From positions 1 to 64,000 of the forward strand of contig JAGYIT010000006.1 of assembly GCA_018402445.1 (NCBI GenBank): DNA of 64,000 nucleotides. Reading direction: 5' to 3'. How positions within the stretch are numbered: position 1 is the stretch's first letter; each line of letters starts with the position of its first letter. The notes under the pieces were generated by a model. The model did no database searches and was not told where the DNA came from. It saw only the letters and a program-made list of their open reading frames with translations. This DNA is from Akkermansiaceae bacterium (GTDB lineage Bacteria > Verrucomicrobiota > Verrucomicrobiia > Verrucomicrobiales > Akkermansiaceae). The translations under genes and the position numbers were made by a program. Shown piece after piece: positions 1 through 8,735 of this stretch.

Positions 1-142
1 TGACTGCCTTACTCGCTCTGAAGCACGTTACTTGCTCAACACCCCGGCAGCTGAACGCATCCGAAATAAAATTGCTCAGGCAATCAAAACAGGAAATTTC
101 CCAACTCGCGGAAAAATGTCTCCAGGCGGGATGAATGCCTGA
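1..142 (+). CDS. C-terminal fragment of an unidentified protein
   Basis: An open frame entering from the left edge (codons from base 2) runs for 46 codons to a TGA at 140-142. The peptide is basic and ends in KMSPGGMNA; it contains an amphipathic stretch around RYLLNTPAAERIRNKIAQAI. I do not recognise the family. It lies directly upstream of a TA island, so a small antitoxin or accessory protein is possible, but that is only context. Confidence 0.4.
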   Translation, partial: DCLTRSEARYLLNTPAAERIRNKIAQAIKTGNFPTRGKMSPGGMNA

Positions 143-907
143 TTGGGCGGCGACCGCCTTGTGCCCTTTTGCCTTTTCGGCACATGCTTTGCTCAAGAGG
201 CTTAATACCTTGGAGCAACAAGGCTTTTTAGCGTGCTGTAGCCCAGCGCGTAGCACCTCGGGAAGCAGAGATCAGTCCCTCCGCCCTCCGCCCTCCGCCC
301 TAGATCACCTTCTCCCGCCGGACTTGTCCTTCACAGCGCAGCGACGTAGGAGGCTAAATCTTCCTCTTTCTCCTCCTCAAGGGCTCTCCGTTTCACGAGG
401 TGCCCTTGCCGCCATTCCGCGGGAATCACGGACGACCGAGCCGGATCGTCCCTACCTTTCAAAATCCAAAATCTCCCTCTCATCCGTGTCCATCCGTGAA
501 ATCCGTGGTTAAGAATCTTCATTCTTCCTCTTCCCATCAACAATCAACAATCGGCAATCAGGATTCAGGAGTCAGGAGACGGGTGTCAGCATTCAGCAAT
601 CTCTTCATCTTCCGACCTTTTGCCCGGTAGGGCGGATCCGGCCCGGTCCGCCCTAATCACCTTCTCCCGCCGGAGGCTAAATATTCCTCTTTCTCCTCCT
701 CAAGGCCCCTCCGTTCCACGATCAGCCCTTGCCGCCATCCGGCGGATTCCAGGGCGGATCGAGCCGAGTCCGCCCTACCGACCCCCGACCCCCGATCCCC
801 CTCTACGCGCCCATTGCGTGGGGCATAGCCCTTTACGCGAACGTTCCCGCCCTGCCACCACCGCCTACCCTGCAAGAATCGGGGCATGAGGCCAAACGCA
901 CACCGTA
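143..907. repeat. Gene-free spacer with REP-like palindromes and heptad tracts
   Basis: No credible gene. It holds a short CCTCCGC heptad tract near 275-303, REP palindromes with AGGGCGGA/TCCGCCCT arms (near 629-655 and 750-777), the hairpin AAGGGCT...TGCCCTTGCC (about 377-412), CCGCCATNCGGCGG and a GGACGA/TCGTCC hairpin near 430-455. Overlapping ORFs here are translations of repeats. Confidence 0.75.
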
Positions 908-916
908 ATGCCGACA

Positions 917-1378
917 ATGGAAACCGTTTACATCGAAACCACGATCCTGAGTTATCTGGTCTCCCGGCCAAGCAGGGACATCATCGTGGCGGCTCGACAA
1001 GAACTCACGCGGGAATGGTGGAGACTTGCACGCCCGGGTTTCGATTGCGTTCTTTCCCAGATCGTCCTCGACGAAATTTCAGCCGGGGATCAGGTTCACG
1101 CTACGAAACGTTTGGAAGAAGCTGGTTCACTTGCTGCGCTCGCCGTGAACGAAAGCTGTCTGGAACTCGCGCAACTTTATCTGGAACGCGGCTATGTTCC
1201 AAGAAGCGAAATTCGCGATGCCCTCCACATTGCGGTGGCGGTCATCTGGAAAGTGGACTATCTACTCACTTGGAATTGCAAGCACATCGCCAATGCTCAT
1301 GCACTCCGCCAACTTCGTAAGTTCAGTGAAAACCAAGGCCATGAATTTCCCCATGTTTGCACCCCCGAAGAACTCTGA
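917..1378 (+). CDS. PIN-domain (VapC-like) toxin
   Basis: The 153-residue product (from the ATG at 917; another ATG lies at 908) looks like a PIN-domain ribonuclease of the VapC superfamily. The N-terminus has the ETVYIETTILSYL signature in which Glu replaces the usual first Asp. A conserved Glu lies in the ...IVLDEIS segment, and the second acidic cluster is RDALHIAVA followed by DYLLTWNCKHIAN, as in PIN proteins. The 3' end overlaps a small downstream ORF typical of this family's antitoxin. Toxin-first order is usual for this subgroup. The inferred role is an endoribonuclease toxin; the RNA target is unknown. Confidence 0.8.
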   Translation: METVYIETTILSYLVSRPSRDIIVAARQELTREWWRLARPGFDCVLSQIVLDEISAGDQVHATKRLEEAGSLAALAVNESCLELAQLYLERGYVPRSEIRDALHIAVAVIWKVDYLLTWNCKHIANAHALRQLRKFSENQGHEFPHVCTPEEL

Positions 1379-1529
1379 AGGTTCATTGGCTTTCGAGGAT
1401 CCCATCGTCAAAGAGGTTCGCGACAGTCGTCACGAATTGGCATTACGGCTCGACAATGACCTTCAAAAGATAGCCCGCGACCTGATCCTGCGCCAAAAAC
1501 AACTCGGGGATCGCCTGCGAGTTTCCTGA
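1341..1529 (+). CDS. Small putative antitoxin of the PIN toxin
   Basis: About 62 residues (ATG 1341, alternative ATG 1353) with the core DPIVKEVRDSRHELALRLDNDLQKIARDL. This resembles the small ORFs that commonly follow toxins of this PIN subgroup, which share a DPIVEEVR...NYDLxxI pattern. It overlaps the toxin's 3' end in another frame, implying translational coupling. It is charged and probably helical with no recognised DNA-binding fold. The antitoxin role rests on position and family resemblance. Confidence 0.6.
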   Translation: MNFPMFAPPKNSEGSLAFEDPIVKEVRDSRHELALRLDNDLQKIARDLILRQKQLGDRLRVS

Positions 1530-2123
1530 GATGTTGCAGGCCGTCCCCCGCTTGCCCGGCGTAGTTTCAACGCAGCCTCCGCCCACCGTTTCCCTCCCCA
1601 TTCAAAACCTGTCCGTCTTCTCGTTTATATAAGCTTCACGCGTAGATGGAAGCCTTCCTGGCCTTCGCCGCTTTCCTGTCCATCGTAGCTTCAGCGAAGT
1701 AGGCAGCGTAGTCGGATCAGAAATCAGAAATCAGGAGTCAGCATTCAACAATCTCTTCATCTTCCGACCTTTTGCCCGGTAGGGCGGATCCGGCCCGGTC
1801 CGCCCTGATCACCTTCTCCCGCCGGACTTGTCCTTCACAGCGCAGCGACGTAGGAGGCTATCCTCCCTCTTCCTCTTCCACCATCCACCAGCACCGCCAT
1901 ACGGCGGGAAAGTGGGCGCGGCGAGGCCGACCACGCCCTACCTTTACACCCGGTAGGGCGGACTCAGCCTGATCCGCCCTAATTACCTTCTTCCGCCGGA
2001 CTTGTCCTTCACAGCGCAGCGACGTAGGAGGCTATCCTTCCTCTTCCTCTCCGACTTTTAGTCCGCGAAGCGTCTTCTGCACATCGCTCAAGAAATCTAA
2101 ACTGAAGATAGACAAAACTTCGC
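1530..2123. repeat. Repeat-filled spacer upstream of the Rpn gene
   Basis: It contains a Tir-like element with CTTCGTAGCTTCAGCGAAG-type palindromes (1650-1715), then REP composites with AGGGCGGA/TCCGCCCT and AGGGCGGACTCAGCC variants (1780-1990). A stretch just before 2124 is repeated before the second Rpn copy (11480-11561), so the duplication includes the promoter region. Confidence 0.75.
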
Positions 2124-3119
2124 ATGCCCGAAGATCCGATTCATCAACCGCACGACAAGCTGTTTAAAACCGGATTTAGCGATCTAGCGACAGCCGCGGG
2201 TTTGTTGCAGTGGCAATTACCCACCGCCATTTCCAAGCAAATCGATTGGGAGCTACTTCGCCTCGAGCCCGGCACATTTATCGATTCACACTACCGCCAC
2301 AACGAGAGCGACCTGCTTTTCTCCGCGCCTCTGGCTGAGAGCGATTGCTTTATTTACGTCCTTTTTGAGCATCAAATCACCGAGGACCCCACGCTACTTT
2401 TGCGCTTGCTGCGCTACATGGTTCGCATCTGGGAGACGCAACTCAAAAACCAAACCACCGAGAGCCCACGTCTGCCTGTGATCATCCCAGTGGTGCTCGC
2501 CCAAAATGCCGAGGTCTGGCAAATGCCATGCGACTTCGCCAGCCTTCTCGACGTCCCTGCCGGCCTCCATGAAGACCTCCGGCAATTCATCCCCGATTTC
2601 ACATTTCGGCTCATCCAGTTGGCCAGCTTACCATTCACTGCGATCCGCGGCACCCCATCAGGAATCATGATCATGCGGACCATGAAAGCCGAGCGGACCG
2701 CCGCTTTACTCGCCGACCCCGTCTGGGATGAAGCGCTGCTCGTCAAGATTCCGCAAAATATCTTCGAGATGCTCATCCGCTACATCCTCAATGCCGACGT
2801 TGACAAAAACGACTTCGACCTTAGGGTGAATGCGATTCAACAACTAGAAACTCGATCCTCCGCCATGTCACTCGCCGAACAACTACGCCAAGAAGGACTC
2901 GAAAAAGGACTCGAAAAGGGTCGTCAAGAAGGTCGTCAAGAAGGACTCCAAAGAGGTCGCCAAGAAGGCATCCTAACGACCCTCGAAATCCGCTTTGGTA
3001 AAGTCCCGAGTGGTTTGGAAGAAGAGATTCGCAGCGTGTGCGATTCCGCAGCTCTAGCGGATCTACAACGCGCCGCGTTGTGCTGCAATAGCTTCGAAGA
3101 ATTCGCCGCCAGCCTCTAA
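2124..3119 (+). CDS. Rpn family recombination-promoting nuclease (YhgA-like)
   Basis: A 331-residue protein with the N-terminal signature PHDKLFKTGFSD of the Rpn/YhgA family (PD-(D/E)XK nuclease fold). The core has DLLFSAPL and FIYVLFEHQIT, which carry acidic residues of the nuclease motif, followed by a helical region. The C-terminus holds a low-complexity EKGLEKGRQEGRQEGLQ repeat, common in this family, and a DUF4351-like end (LEIRFGKVPSGLEEEIRS). Family members are DNA endonucleases that stimulate RecA-independent recombination. The gene stands alone between repeat-rich spacers; a damaged copy is at 11562-12583. Inference: it may contribute to rearrangement among the flanking repeats. Confidence 0.85.
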   Translation: MPEDPIHQPHDKLFKTGFSDLATAAGLLQWQLPTAISKQIDWELLRLEPGTFIDSHYRHNESDLLFSAPLAESDCFIYVLFEHQITEDPTLLLRLLRYMVRIWETQLKNQTTESPRLPVIIPVVLAQNAEVWQMPCDFASLLDVPAGLHEDLRQFIPDFTFRLIQLASLPFTAIRGTPSGIMIMRTMKAERTAALLADPVWDEALLVKIPQNIFEMLIRYILNADVDKNDFDLRVNAIQQLETRSSAMSLAEQLRQEGLEKGLEKGRQEGRQEGLQRGRQEGILTTLEIRFGKVPSGLEEEIRSVCDSAALADLQRAALCCNSFEEFAASL

Positions 3120-3759
3120 CCGCTGCACCTCTCCCTCTTCCTACCTTTACACCCGGTAGGGACGGATCCGGCCCGGTCCGCCCTAATCACCTTCTTCCGC
3201 CGGACTTGTCCTTCACAGCGCAGCGACGTAGGAGGCTATCCTCCCTCTTCTCTCCCACCCCCCAGCCGCACCGCCCCACCCAGGTAGGGCGGATCCGGCC
3301 CGGTCCGCCCTAATCACCTTCTTCCGCCGGAGGCTAAATCTTCCTCTTTCTCCTCCTCAAGGGCTCTCCGTTTCACGAGGTGCCCTTGCCGCCATTCGGC
3401 GGGAATCACGGACGACCGAGCCGGATCGTCCCTACCATTCAACAATCAACAATCTCTTGCGCCCTCTGCCCACTTCACCTTCTCCCGCCAAAGCCTAAAT
3501 CTTCTCTTCCCAAGGCCCCTCCGTTCCACGATCAGCCCTTGCCGCCATCCGGCGGATTCCAGGGCGGATCGAGCCGAGTCCGCCCTACCGACCCCCGACC
3601 CCCGATCACCGATCACCGATCACCGATCACCGATCACCGATCACCGATCACCGATCACCGCACACCGCCCACCGCCCACCATCGCGTGAGCCAATCCCCT
3701 TTACGCGACCACCACTTTCCTCGATTGATTCCATCAATGGATCACTGTATATCAAGCCC
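3120..3759. repeat. Spacer with REP composites and a GATCACC heptad tract
   Basis: REP palindromes (3154-3182, 3283-3312), a GGACGA/TCGTCC hairpin (about 3409-3432) and a REP tail (3563-3587) are followed at about 3590-3683 by roughly 13 heptads, GACCCCC changing into GATCACC. The ORF reading ITDHRSP here is a translation of the heptads, not a gene. Confidence 0.75.
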
Positions 3760-4068
3760 ATGAAATCGAATCATCAAGTCCATGAGACGCGTAGCCTGAA
3801 GATGCATCTACTTGTGGCGGATCGCTATCGGCAGAGTCCCGCTGAAGTGATTCGCTTCGGGCTAATGAATCTCAAACGCTGGCAACAAAACGGGGTGGAC
3901 TGTGATGACTTCCTTATTTGGGAGGAAATTCTTCATTTGGCACCTCATCGTCTTCCAGAAATCCTTAGCGGTTCCGGCGAGGAAGCCATCCGACTGCGAC
4001 AGTCGTCTCCCTTCGCCGGACTCATTGCGGATGAATCCCGACAGAAAATCCTGGCCGCCTCACAATGA
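3760..4068 (+). CDS. Putative antitoxin partner of a DUF6036-type nucleotidyltransferase
   Basis: The 102-residue product has HETRSLKMHLLVADRYRQ at the N-terminus and RQSSPFAGLIADESRQKIL at the C-terminus. This pattern is typical of the short protein encoded directly upstream of DUF6036/AbiEii-like nucleotidyltransferases. Its stop overlaps the ATG of the next gene (4065-4068, ATGA), which indicates translational coupling. It is a mostly helical, cytoplasmic protein. The TA assignment is inferred from pairing and family resemblance. The downstream partner is disrupted, so this gene may be an orphan antitoxin. Confidence 0.6.
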   Translation: MKSNHQVHETRSLKMHLLVADRYRQSPAEVIRFGLMNLKRWQQNGVDCDDFLIWEEILHLAPHRLPEILSGSGEEAIRLRQSSPFAGLIADESRQKILAASQ

Positions 4069-4344
4069 ACGCAGAGCAACTGCGACACATCCTGCGAGCG
4101 GCTGCCTCCATTACCGGCGAGAAAGTCTTTGTAGTAATCGGCAGCCAAGCCATTCTCGGATCATTTCGCTTTCAGCAAGCTCGCCGCAGGCCGAGAAAAA
4201 GATATCGAGTTCATTCGCGAATTACTCAAATATCGGCTTATCAACCGTGGAAAAATCCGCCGCCTGATCGAAGCGGAAGAAGACCAACAACTTAGAGAGA
4301 TATTGAATCGCAATTGGATCATCGTTATCGCCAAAAGAGAATAA
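4065..4344 (+). pseudogene. DUF6036-type nucleotidyltransferase with large internal deletion
   Basis: The first ~32 codons (MNAEQLRHILRAAASITGEK, then VFVVIGSQAILGSF) are a clear nucleotidyltransferase N-terminus with the GSQAIL motif. Just past 4165 the frame changes; one base over, the sequence AFSKLAAGREKDIEFIREL...NRNWIIVIAKRE reads to the stop at 4342-4344. That is the characteristic C-terminal AxxKLxAGREKD segment of the same family. The region expected between them (roughly 80-90 residues with the catalytic acidic residues) is missing, so the gene is an internally deleted remnant and the toxin should be inactive. Confidence 0.75.
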
Positions 4345-4883
4345 AGAGTTCTCCACGGCGGGATCGTCCCTACCAGGCAAATGGTAGGGCGGATCCGGCC
4401 CGGTCCGCCCTAATTACCTTCTCCCGCCGGAGGCTATCCTCCCTCTTCTCTTCCACCCCCCAGCCGCCCTACCCGGTAGGGCGGATCCGGCCCGGTCCGC
4501 CCTAATCACCTTCTCCCGCCGCGAGGCTATCCTTCCTCTTCTCTTCCGCACCCCAGCCGCCCTACCCGGTAGGGCGGATCCGGCCCGGTCCGCCCTAATC
4601 ACCTTCTCCCGCCGGAGGCTATCCTTCCTCTTCTCTTCCACCCCCCAGCCGCACCGCCATACGGCGGGAAAGTGGGCGCGGCGAGGCCGACCACGCCCTA
4701 CCTTTTCGCCCGGTAGGGCGGATCCGGCCCGGTCCGCCCTAATTACCTTCTCCCGCCGGACTTGTCCTTCACAGCGCAGCGACGTAGGAGGCTCTTCTTC
4801 CTCTATGTTTTAGCTTCGTAATTGGCAGAGGATCAGGGACGACCACAGCGGGATCGCCCCTACCATTTCCCTAACTCCTGACT
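4345..4883. repeat. Three tandem REP composites
   Basis: AGGGCGGA/TCCGCCCT palindromes recur at about 4385-4411, 4477-4503 and 4568-4594, each followed by CCGCCGGAGGCT or CCGCCGCGAGGCT. A CCGCCATACGGCGG plus GGGCGCGG/CCACGCCC hairpin follows, then another palindrome near 4713. No gene is credible here. Confidence 0.75.
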
Positions 4884-5006
4884 CCTGCACCCTGCACCCC
4901 GCACCCGCACCCCGCACCCCGCACCCCGCACCCCGCACCCCGCACCCCGCACCCCGCACCCCGCACCCCCGCACCCCGCACCCCTGACCCCCGCCCCCGA
5001 CCCCTG
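4884..5006. repeat. Heptanucleotide tandem tract, GCACCCC type
   Basis: Roughly 15 successive units of GCACCCC with a few slipped units, ending in GACCCCY variants. It has the same 7-bp period as the other tracts but a different sequence. No coding value. Confidence 0.9.
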
Positions 5007-5037
5007 CTTGTCCTTCATAGCTTTAGCGACGAAGGAA

Positions 5038-5222
5038 CCCCCGACCACCGATCACCGACCACCGATCACCGCCCACCGATCACCAATCACCGATCACCAA
5101 TCACCAATCACCAATCACCAATCACCAATCACCGATCACCAATCACCAATCACCGATCACCAATCACCAATCACCAATCACCAATCACCGATCACCGATC
5201 ACCGATCACCGATCACCGGACA
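5038..5222. repeat. Heptanucleotide tandem tract, ATCACCR type
   Basis: About 26 consecutive 7-bp units of ATCACCG and ATCACCA (with CACCGCC/GACCACC variants). It is the longest heptad tract in the window. ORFs through it read ITDHQSPITNHQSP, a translation artefact because 21 bp equals seven codons. Confidence 0.9.
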
Positions 5223-5349
5223 CCGCCAGAGGCTAAATCTTCCTCTTTCTCTTCCTCTTCCTCAAGGGCTCACCGTTTCACGATTAGCCCTTGCCGCCAT
5301 CCGGCGGGAATCACGGACGACCGCAGCGGGATCGTCCCTACCATTTTAA
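5223..5349. repeat. REP tail element
   Basis: An AAGGGCT...AGCCCTT stem (about 5265-5293), CCGCCATCCGGCGG and a GGACGA...TCGTCC hairpin ending in CTACC at about 5342: the right half of a REP composite in its GGACGA stem class. Confidence 0.7.
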
Positions 5350-5600
5350 CCTAAATACCGCAGTTGGGTATCAATTTTTCACCGCAGAGTCGCAGAGGTC
5401 GCAAAGGAACGCAGAGCCTTGCATGTGGGAAGATAGAAAATTTGGAAAAACGATGGAACTGCATGGTTCACCCAATGGGTGAAATGGAATTGCCGTGAAA
5501 ATGCCCTGCACTATCCCGAAACACAAACTCTTCTCAGCGTTCCCTCTGCGACCTCTGCGCCTTTGCGGTGAAAATCTTCGTTTGAACTGCGGATTTTAGG
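5350..5600. mobile_element. MITE-like element, copy 1
   Basis: A 251-bp unit with long imperfect terminal inverted repeats (about 65 bp) beginning CCTAAATACCGCAGTT and ending AACTGCGGATTTTAGG. The ends carry the CACCGCAGAGTCGCAGAGG type motif. A near-identical copy lies in opposite orientation at 63499-63750. There is no ORF of note, so it is non-autonomous; the source transposase is not in the window. Confidence 0.75.
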
Positions 5601-5667
5601 TTTAACCCGGTAGGGTGGAGGCGCCGTCCCACCTTATTCTGAAGTTAATCCGAGCATCCCAAAACTA

Positions 5668-6081
5668 ATGCGTATTGTCCTGGACACTTGCATCCTTGTG
5701 GCGGCGGCGCGCTCAAAGTTGGGCGCAAGCCATGCGCTCTTGGGCAAACTTCCCAACCCTGGGTTTGAAATTTGCCTCTCGGTCTCACTCTACGCGGAAT
5801 GGCAGGCGGTCATGAGCCGACCTGAAAACCTGCCTCCGGGGCAGGATATCAATGCCTCGCGTGGTTTCCTGCAATATCTGGCAAGCATTGCGCACCTGCA
5901 GCAAATCCACTTCCTCTGGCGGCCTTTTCTCCCGGATCCTGAAGACGATATGGTGCTTGAACTGGCTTTTGCGGCGGGCTGCCAATACATCGTGACCTAT
6001 AATTTCCGGGATTTCAAAGGTTGTGGAACTCTCGGGATTGAGCTAATTTCTCCCTCGAACTTCCTGAAGCTATTCCCATGA
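5668..6081 (+). CDS. PIN-domain toxin (COG1569-like)
   Basis: A 137-residue protein with a PIN-domain N-terminus MRIVLDTCILVAAARS (first catalytic Asp), an E in LYAEWQAV, and the C-terminal acidic cluster LPDPEDDMVLELAFAAGCQY followed by IVTYNFRDF. This matches putative ribonuclease toxins of the PIN_3/COG1569 group. The stop overlaps the start of the next gene by four bases (ATGA at 6078-6081), so toxin and antitoxin are probably one transcript. Toxin-first order is unusual for VapBC but common in this group. Confidence 0.85.
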   Translation: MRIVLDTCILVAAARSKLGASHALLGKLPNPGFEICLSVSLYAEWQAVMSRPENLPPGQDINASRGFLQYLASIAHLQQIHFLWRPFLPDPEDDMVLELAFAAGCQYIVTYNFRDFKGCGTLGIELISPSNFLKLFP

Positions 6082-6320
6082 GCACACTGACACTCCAGAT
6101 TCCCGAAGGTATCCTGAGCGCTATCCAACAATCGGCCCAAGAAGCCGGCGTCTCGGTCGATCAGTTTGTTTCAAGTGCCGCTGGAGAAAAGCTCGCATCA
6201 TGGCGAAGTTTGGATTGGTTGCGTGCAGAGGCAGCGCAAGGAAATAGAGCCGTCTTCGAAAAGTTCCTAGGAGCCGTGCCCGCGCAATCACCACTCCCCG
6301 GTGATGAATTACAGGGATAA
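6078..6320 (+). CDS. RHH-like antitoxin paired with the PIN toxin
   Basis: An 80-residue protein starting MSTLTLQIPEGILSAIQQSA, the pattern of a ribbon-helix-helix beta strand and first helix, followed by EAGVSVDQFVSSAAGEKLAS. The C-terminal half (WLRAEAAQGNRAVFEKFLGAVP) would bind the toxin. It is translationally coupled to the preceding PIN gene. The inferred role is toxin neutralisation and operator binding. Confidence 0.75.
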   Translation: MSTLTLQIPEGILSAIQQSAQEAGVSVDQFVSSAAGEKLASWRSLDWLRAEAAQGNRAVFEKFLGAVPAQSPLPGDELQG

Positions 6321-6331
6321 GCCCACCGCCC

Positions 6332-6391
6332 TCCGACCCCCGACCCCCGACCCCCGACCCCCGATCACCGATCACCGATCACCGATCACCC
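6332..6391. repeat. Heptad tract, GACCCCC/GATCACC
   Basis: About eight 7-bp units: GACCCCC repeats followed by GATCACC repeats. It separates two TA modules. Confidence 0.85.
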
Positions 6392-6443
6392 TTTACGCGC
6401 CCGCCTCCTTGACATCCCGTCCCACCCCCGGCACCGTTATCCC

Positions 6444-6671
6444 ATGCAAAATTACCGTTCCAGGATCACCATCGAGCCGGGTAAACGGGGTGGTAAGCCC
6501 TGCATCCGCAATATGAGGATCACGGTTTACGACATCCTCGGTTGGCTGGCCGCCGGCATGAGCCATGAGGAAATCCTGGCGGACTTCCCCGACCTTGTGG
6601 CCGAGGATATCCTCGCCGCACTCACCTTTGCCGCCGACCGCGACCACCATCTCGTGGCCGCCACCGCATGA
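6444..6671 (+). CDS. DUF433 antitoxin
   Basis: A 75-residue DUF433 protein: RITIEPGKRGGKPCIRNMRI with the GKPCIR motif, then TVYDILGWLAAGMSHEEILADFPDLVAEDILAAL, the helix-turn-helix-like core. DUF433 proteins are VapB-like antitoxins usually paired with DUF5615 PIN-like toxins, exactly as here. Its stop overlaps the next start by four bases. Confidence 0.9.
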   Translation: MQNYRSRITIEPGKRGGKPCIRNMRITVYDILGWLAAGMSHEEILADFPDLVAEDILAALTFAADRDHHLVAATA

Positions 6672-7003
6672 AACTGCTTTTCGACCAGAACCTCAGCCAC
6701 CGCTTGGTCGGATTGCTGGAAGACCTGTTTCCGAACTCCATCCATGTCAGGCAGATCGGCCTGCACGAAGCCGATGATCTCACCATCTGGAACCACGCCA
6801 AGGGGCATGATCTCGTGATCGTCACACAAGATTCGGATTATGCGGATTGGAACAAGATCCGCGGAGTTCCACCCCGGATTGTCTGGCTACGTTGCGGCAA
6901 CGCTTCCGTCGATGAAATCCACGCCAAGCTCCGCGCCGCTGCGGAACGAATCCTCTTGATCTCAGCCGAGCAAGAGGAGGTCGAGATCGTCGAAATCTGG
7001 TGA
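6668..7003 (+). CDS. DUF5615 PIN-like toxin
   Basis: A 111-residue DUF5615 (Mut7-C-like PIN) protein beginning MKLLFDQNLSHRLVGLL, with the DQNLS motif carrying the first catalytic Asp. The DDLTIWNHAKGHDLVIVTQDSDYADW segment holds the remaining acidic residues, and the RIVWLRCGNAS strand follows. It is the cognate of the upstream DUF433 gene (ATGA overlap). The presumed activity is RNA cleavage. All expected motifs are present, so it appears intact. Confidence 0.9.
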   Translation: MKLLFDQNLSHRLVGLLEDLFPNSIHVRQIGLHEADDLTIWNHAKGHDLVIVTQDSDYADWNKIRGVPPRIVWLRCGNASVDEIHAKLRAAAERILLISAEQEEVEIVEIW

Positions 7004-7814
7004 TCCCATTCAACAATCCAAAATCAACAACCGGCAATCAGGAGGCAGAGTTCAGGAGTCAGGAGTCAGGAGACGGGTACCCTACCTTTCGAAATCCAAA
7101 ATCTCCCTCTCATCCGTGTCCATCCGTGAAATCCGTGGTTAAGAATCTTCATTCTTCCTCTTCCCATCCAAAATCAACATTCAGCATTCAGCAATCTCTT
7201 CATCTTCCGACCTTTTGCCCGGTAGGGCGGATCCGGCCCGGTCCGCCCTAATCACCTTCTCCCGCCGGAGGCTATCCTCCCTCTTCTCTCCCACCCCCCA
7301 GCCGCACCGCCATACGGCGGGAAAGTGGGCGGCGGCGAGGCCGACCACGCCCTACCTCGCCCGGTAGGGCGGATCCGGCCCGGTCCGCCCTAATTACCTT
7401 CTCCCGCCGCGAGGCTATCCTCCCTCTTCTCTCCCACCCCCAGCCGCACCGCCATACGGCGGGAAAGTGGGCGCGGCGAGGCCGACCACGCCCTACCTTT
7501 TCGCCCGGTAGGGCGGATCCGGCCCGGTCCGCCCTAATTACCTTCTCCCGCCGGAGGCTAAATCTTCATCCCGTCTTGCGCTTCCTTATCCGCCGAAACC
7601 CACGGACGACCGCAGCGGGATCGTCCCTACCATTGCCTGACCCCCGATCCCCGATCACTCGGCGCTTTCTCTTCCCAATACGCTGAAATCCACACCGGGA
7701 TCGTCCCTACCCACAGCGCACCATGCGTGTGCCAAAGCCCTTTAAGCGAACGTCCCCGCCGACTGCGATTTATCCAACCTTGCCCGATTCCAAGATACAC
7801 GGCATATTCCCATC
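7004..7814. repeat. Spacer with serial REP composites
   Basis: An AGGAGTC heptad-like run (7040-7075) is followed by REP palindromes at about 7222-7249, 7363-7391 and 7506-7533. Each is followed by CCGCCGGAGG or CCGCCGCGAGG and a CCGCCATACGGCGG plus GGCGAGGCCGACCACGCCC hairpin. Further GGGATCGTCCC tails lie near 7618 and 7700. No gene. Confidence 0.75.
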
Positions 7815-8066
7815 ATGAAAATGAACCAACTTCTCGAGCGCATCACGTTCCATCCCGATATTTTCAGCGGCAAACCGATCATTCGGGGGCATCGCATCGC
7901 GGTGGAACACATCCTCGATATGCTTGCCGCCGGGGATGATAGCGCCACCATCCTCGCCGGCTACCCCTGGCTGGAAGCCGAGGATATCCAGGCCTGCTTG
8001 GTTTATGCTTCCCGTTTGGCGCGCCACGAGCGCATCGATCTCTTTCCCTCAGCACTGGCATCCTGA
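7815..8066 (+). CDS. DUF433 antitoxin (second module)
   Basis: An 83-residue DUF433 protein: ERITFHPDIFSGKPIIRGHR with the GKPIIRG motif, then VEHILDMLAAGDDSATILAGYPWLEAEDIQACL. The terminal A of its TGA is the first base of the next ATG (8066), a typical overlap. It is paired with a frameshifted DUF5615 gene, and differs enough from the 6444 copy to be an independent module rather than a recent duplicate. Confidence 0.9.
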   Translation: MKMNQLLERITFHPDIFSGKPIIRGHRIAVEHILDMLAAGDDSATILAGYPWLEAEDIQACLVYASRLARHERIDLFPSALAS

Positions 8067-8417
8067 TGCCTCCCATCCTTTTGGACACCTGCGTATGGGG
8101 CGGCGCGCGTTACCTGTCCTCAAAGAAGGGGGCATGATGTCATTTGGAGCGGCTCTTGGGAAAAAGACCCGGGTGATGCCGCGATTCTCAATACCGCACA
8201 CTCGGAACAGAGGATTCTGGTCACACTGGACAAGGATTTCGGTGAACTCGCGATTCTCAAGGAAATGCCACATTCCGGGATCATCCGGTTGACCGGATTT
8301 CGCGCCTCCCAAATGGCGGCTGCCATCCATCATATTGTGACCACTTACGCGGAGGAGTTGACCGCAGGAGCCATTGTCACTGTGGACCCCGAACGGATAC
8401 GCATAAGGCCGCACTGA
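8066..8417 (+). pseudogene. DUF5615 PIN-like toxin with one-base frameshift
   Basis: The reading frame starts MPPILLDTCVWGGARYLSSKKG and then hits TGA. Removing one G from the five-G run at about 8129-8133 restores the family sequence HDVIWSGSWEKDPGDAAIL, then RILVTLDKDFGELAILKEMP and AGAIVTVDPERIRIRP to the TGA at 8415-8417. All catalytic motifs (LDTCVWGG, DPGD, LDKDFGEL) are present on both sides. A single homopolymer insertion in an otherwise well-preserved gene suggests a sequencing error, a very recent inactivation or a phase-variable tract. Confidence 0.8.
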
Positions 8418-8669
8418 AATCCACGGACAACCACGGCGGAATCGTCCCTACCTATTCCCCAATCAGGAGTCAGGATGCAGGAGTTCTCCCCATTCAAAAA
8501 TCCAAAATCAACAACCTGTCCGTCGTAGCCTTCCTGGCCTTCGTAGCTTCAGCGAAGTAGGCAGCGAAGTCGGATCATCAATCATCAATCTTTTCCGTCC
8601 TACGCGACTTCACCTCCTGCCGCCGCATAAGCCCTTCATCGAGTCCGCCAAAGCCCACCCTTTTCTGCG
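8418..8669. repeat. Spacer with GGACAA/TCGTCC and CTTCGTAGCTTCAGCGAAG elements
   Basis: A REP-like tail ending TCGTCCCTACC near 8450, AATCAAC heptad-like runs, then the TTCGTAGCTTCAGCGAAG palindrome near 8537-8555. No ORF is credible. Confidence 0.65.
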
Positions 8670-8735
8670 AGGTAGCGCGGTTTCGCTGAAACCGCACGCG
8701 GAAGGATCATGAAAGAAAAAGCCTTTGCCGCCATG
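8670..8735 (+). repeat. Left direct repeat bounding a two-gene unit
   Basis: About 66 bp with the hairpin CGGTTTCGCTGAAACCG. It is repeated in the same orientation at 9511-9577 with a handful of differences. The ATG of the 8709 gene is inside this copy and is ACG in the other. Confidence 0.8.

Noticed and set aside
5038..5222. ORF encoding ITDHQSP repeat protein
   Set aside because: It is a translation of 7-bp tandem repeats; all frames stay open because the unit lacks stop codons. No start signal or conservation is visible.
7815..8417. Phase-variable toxin as the firm explanation of the G5 frameshift
   Set aside because: A five-base run is short for slippage-driven switching; error or fixed mutation cannot be excluded, so it is listed only as one option.
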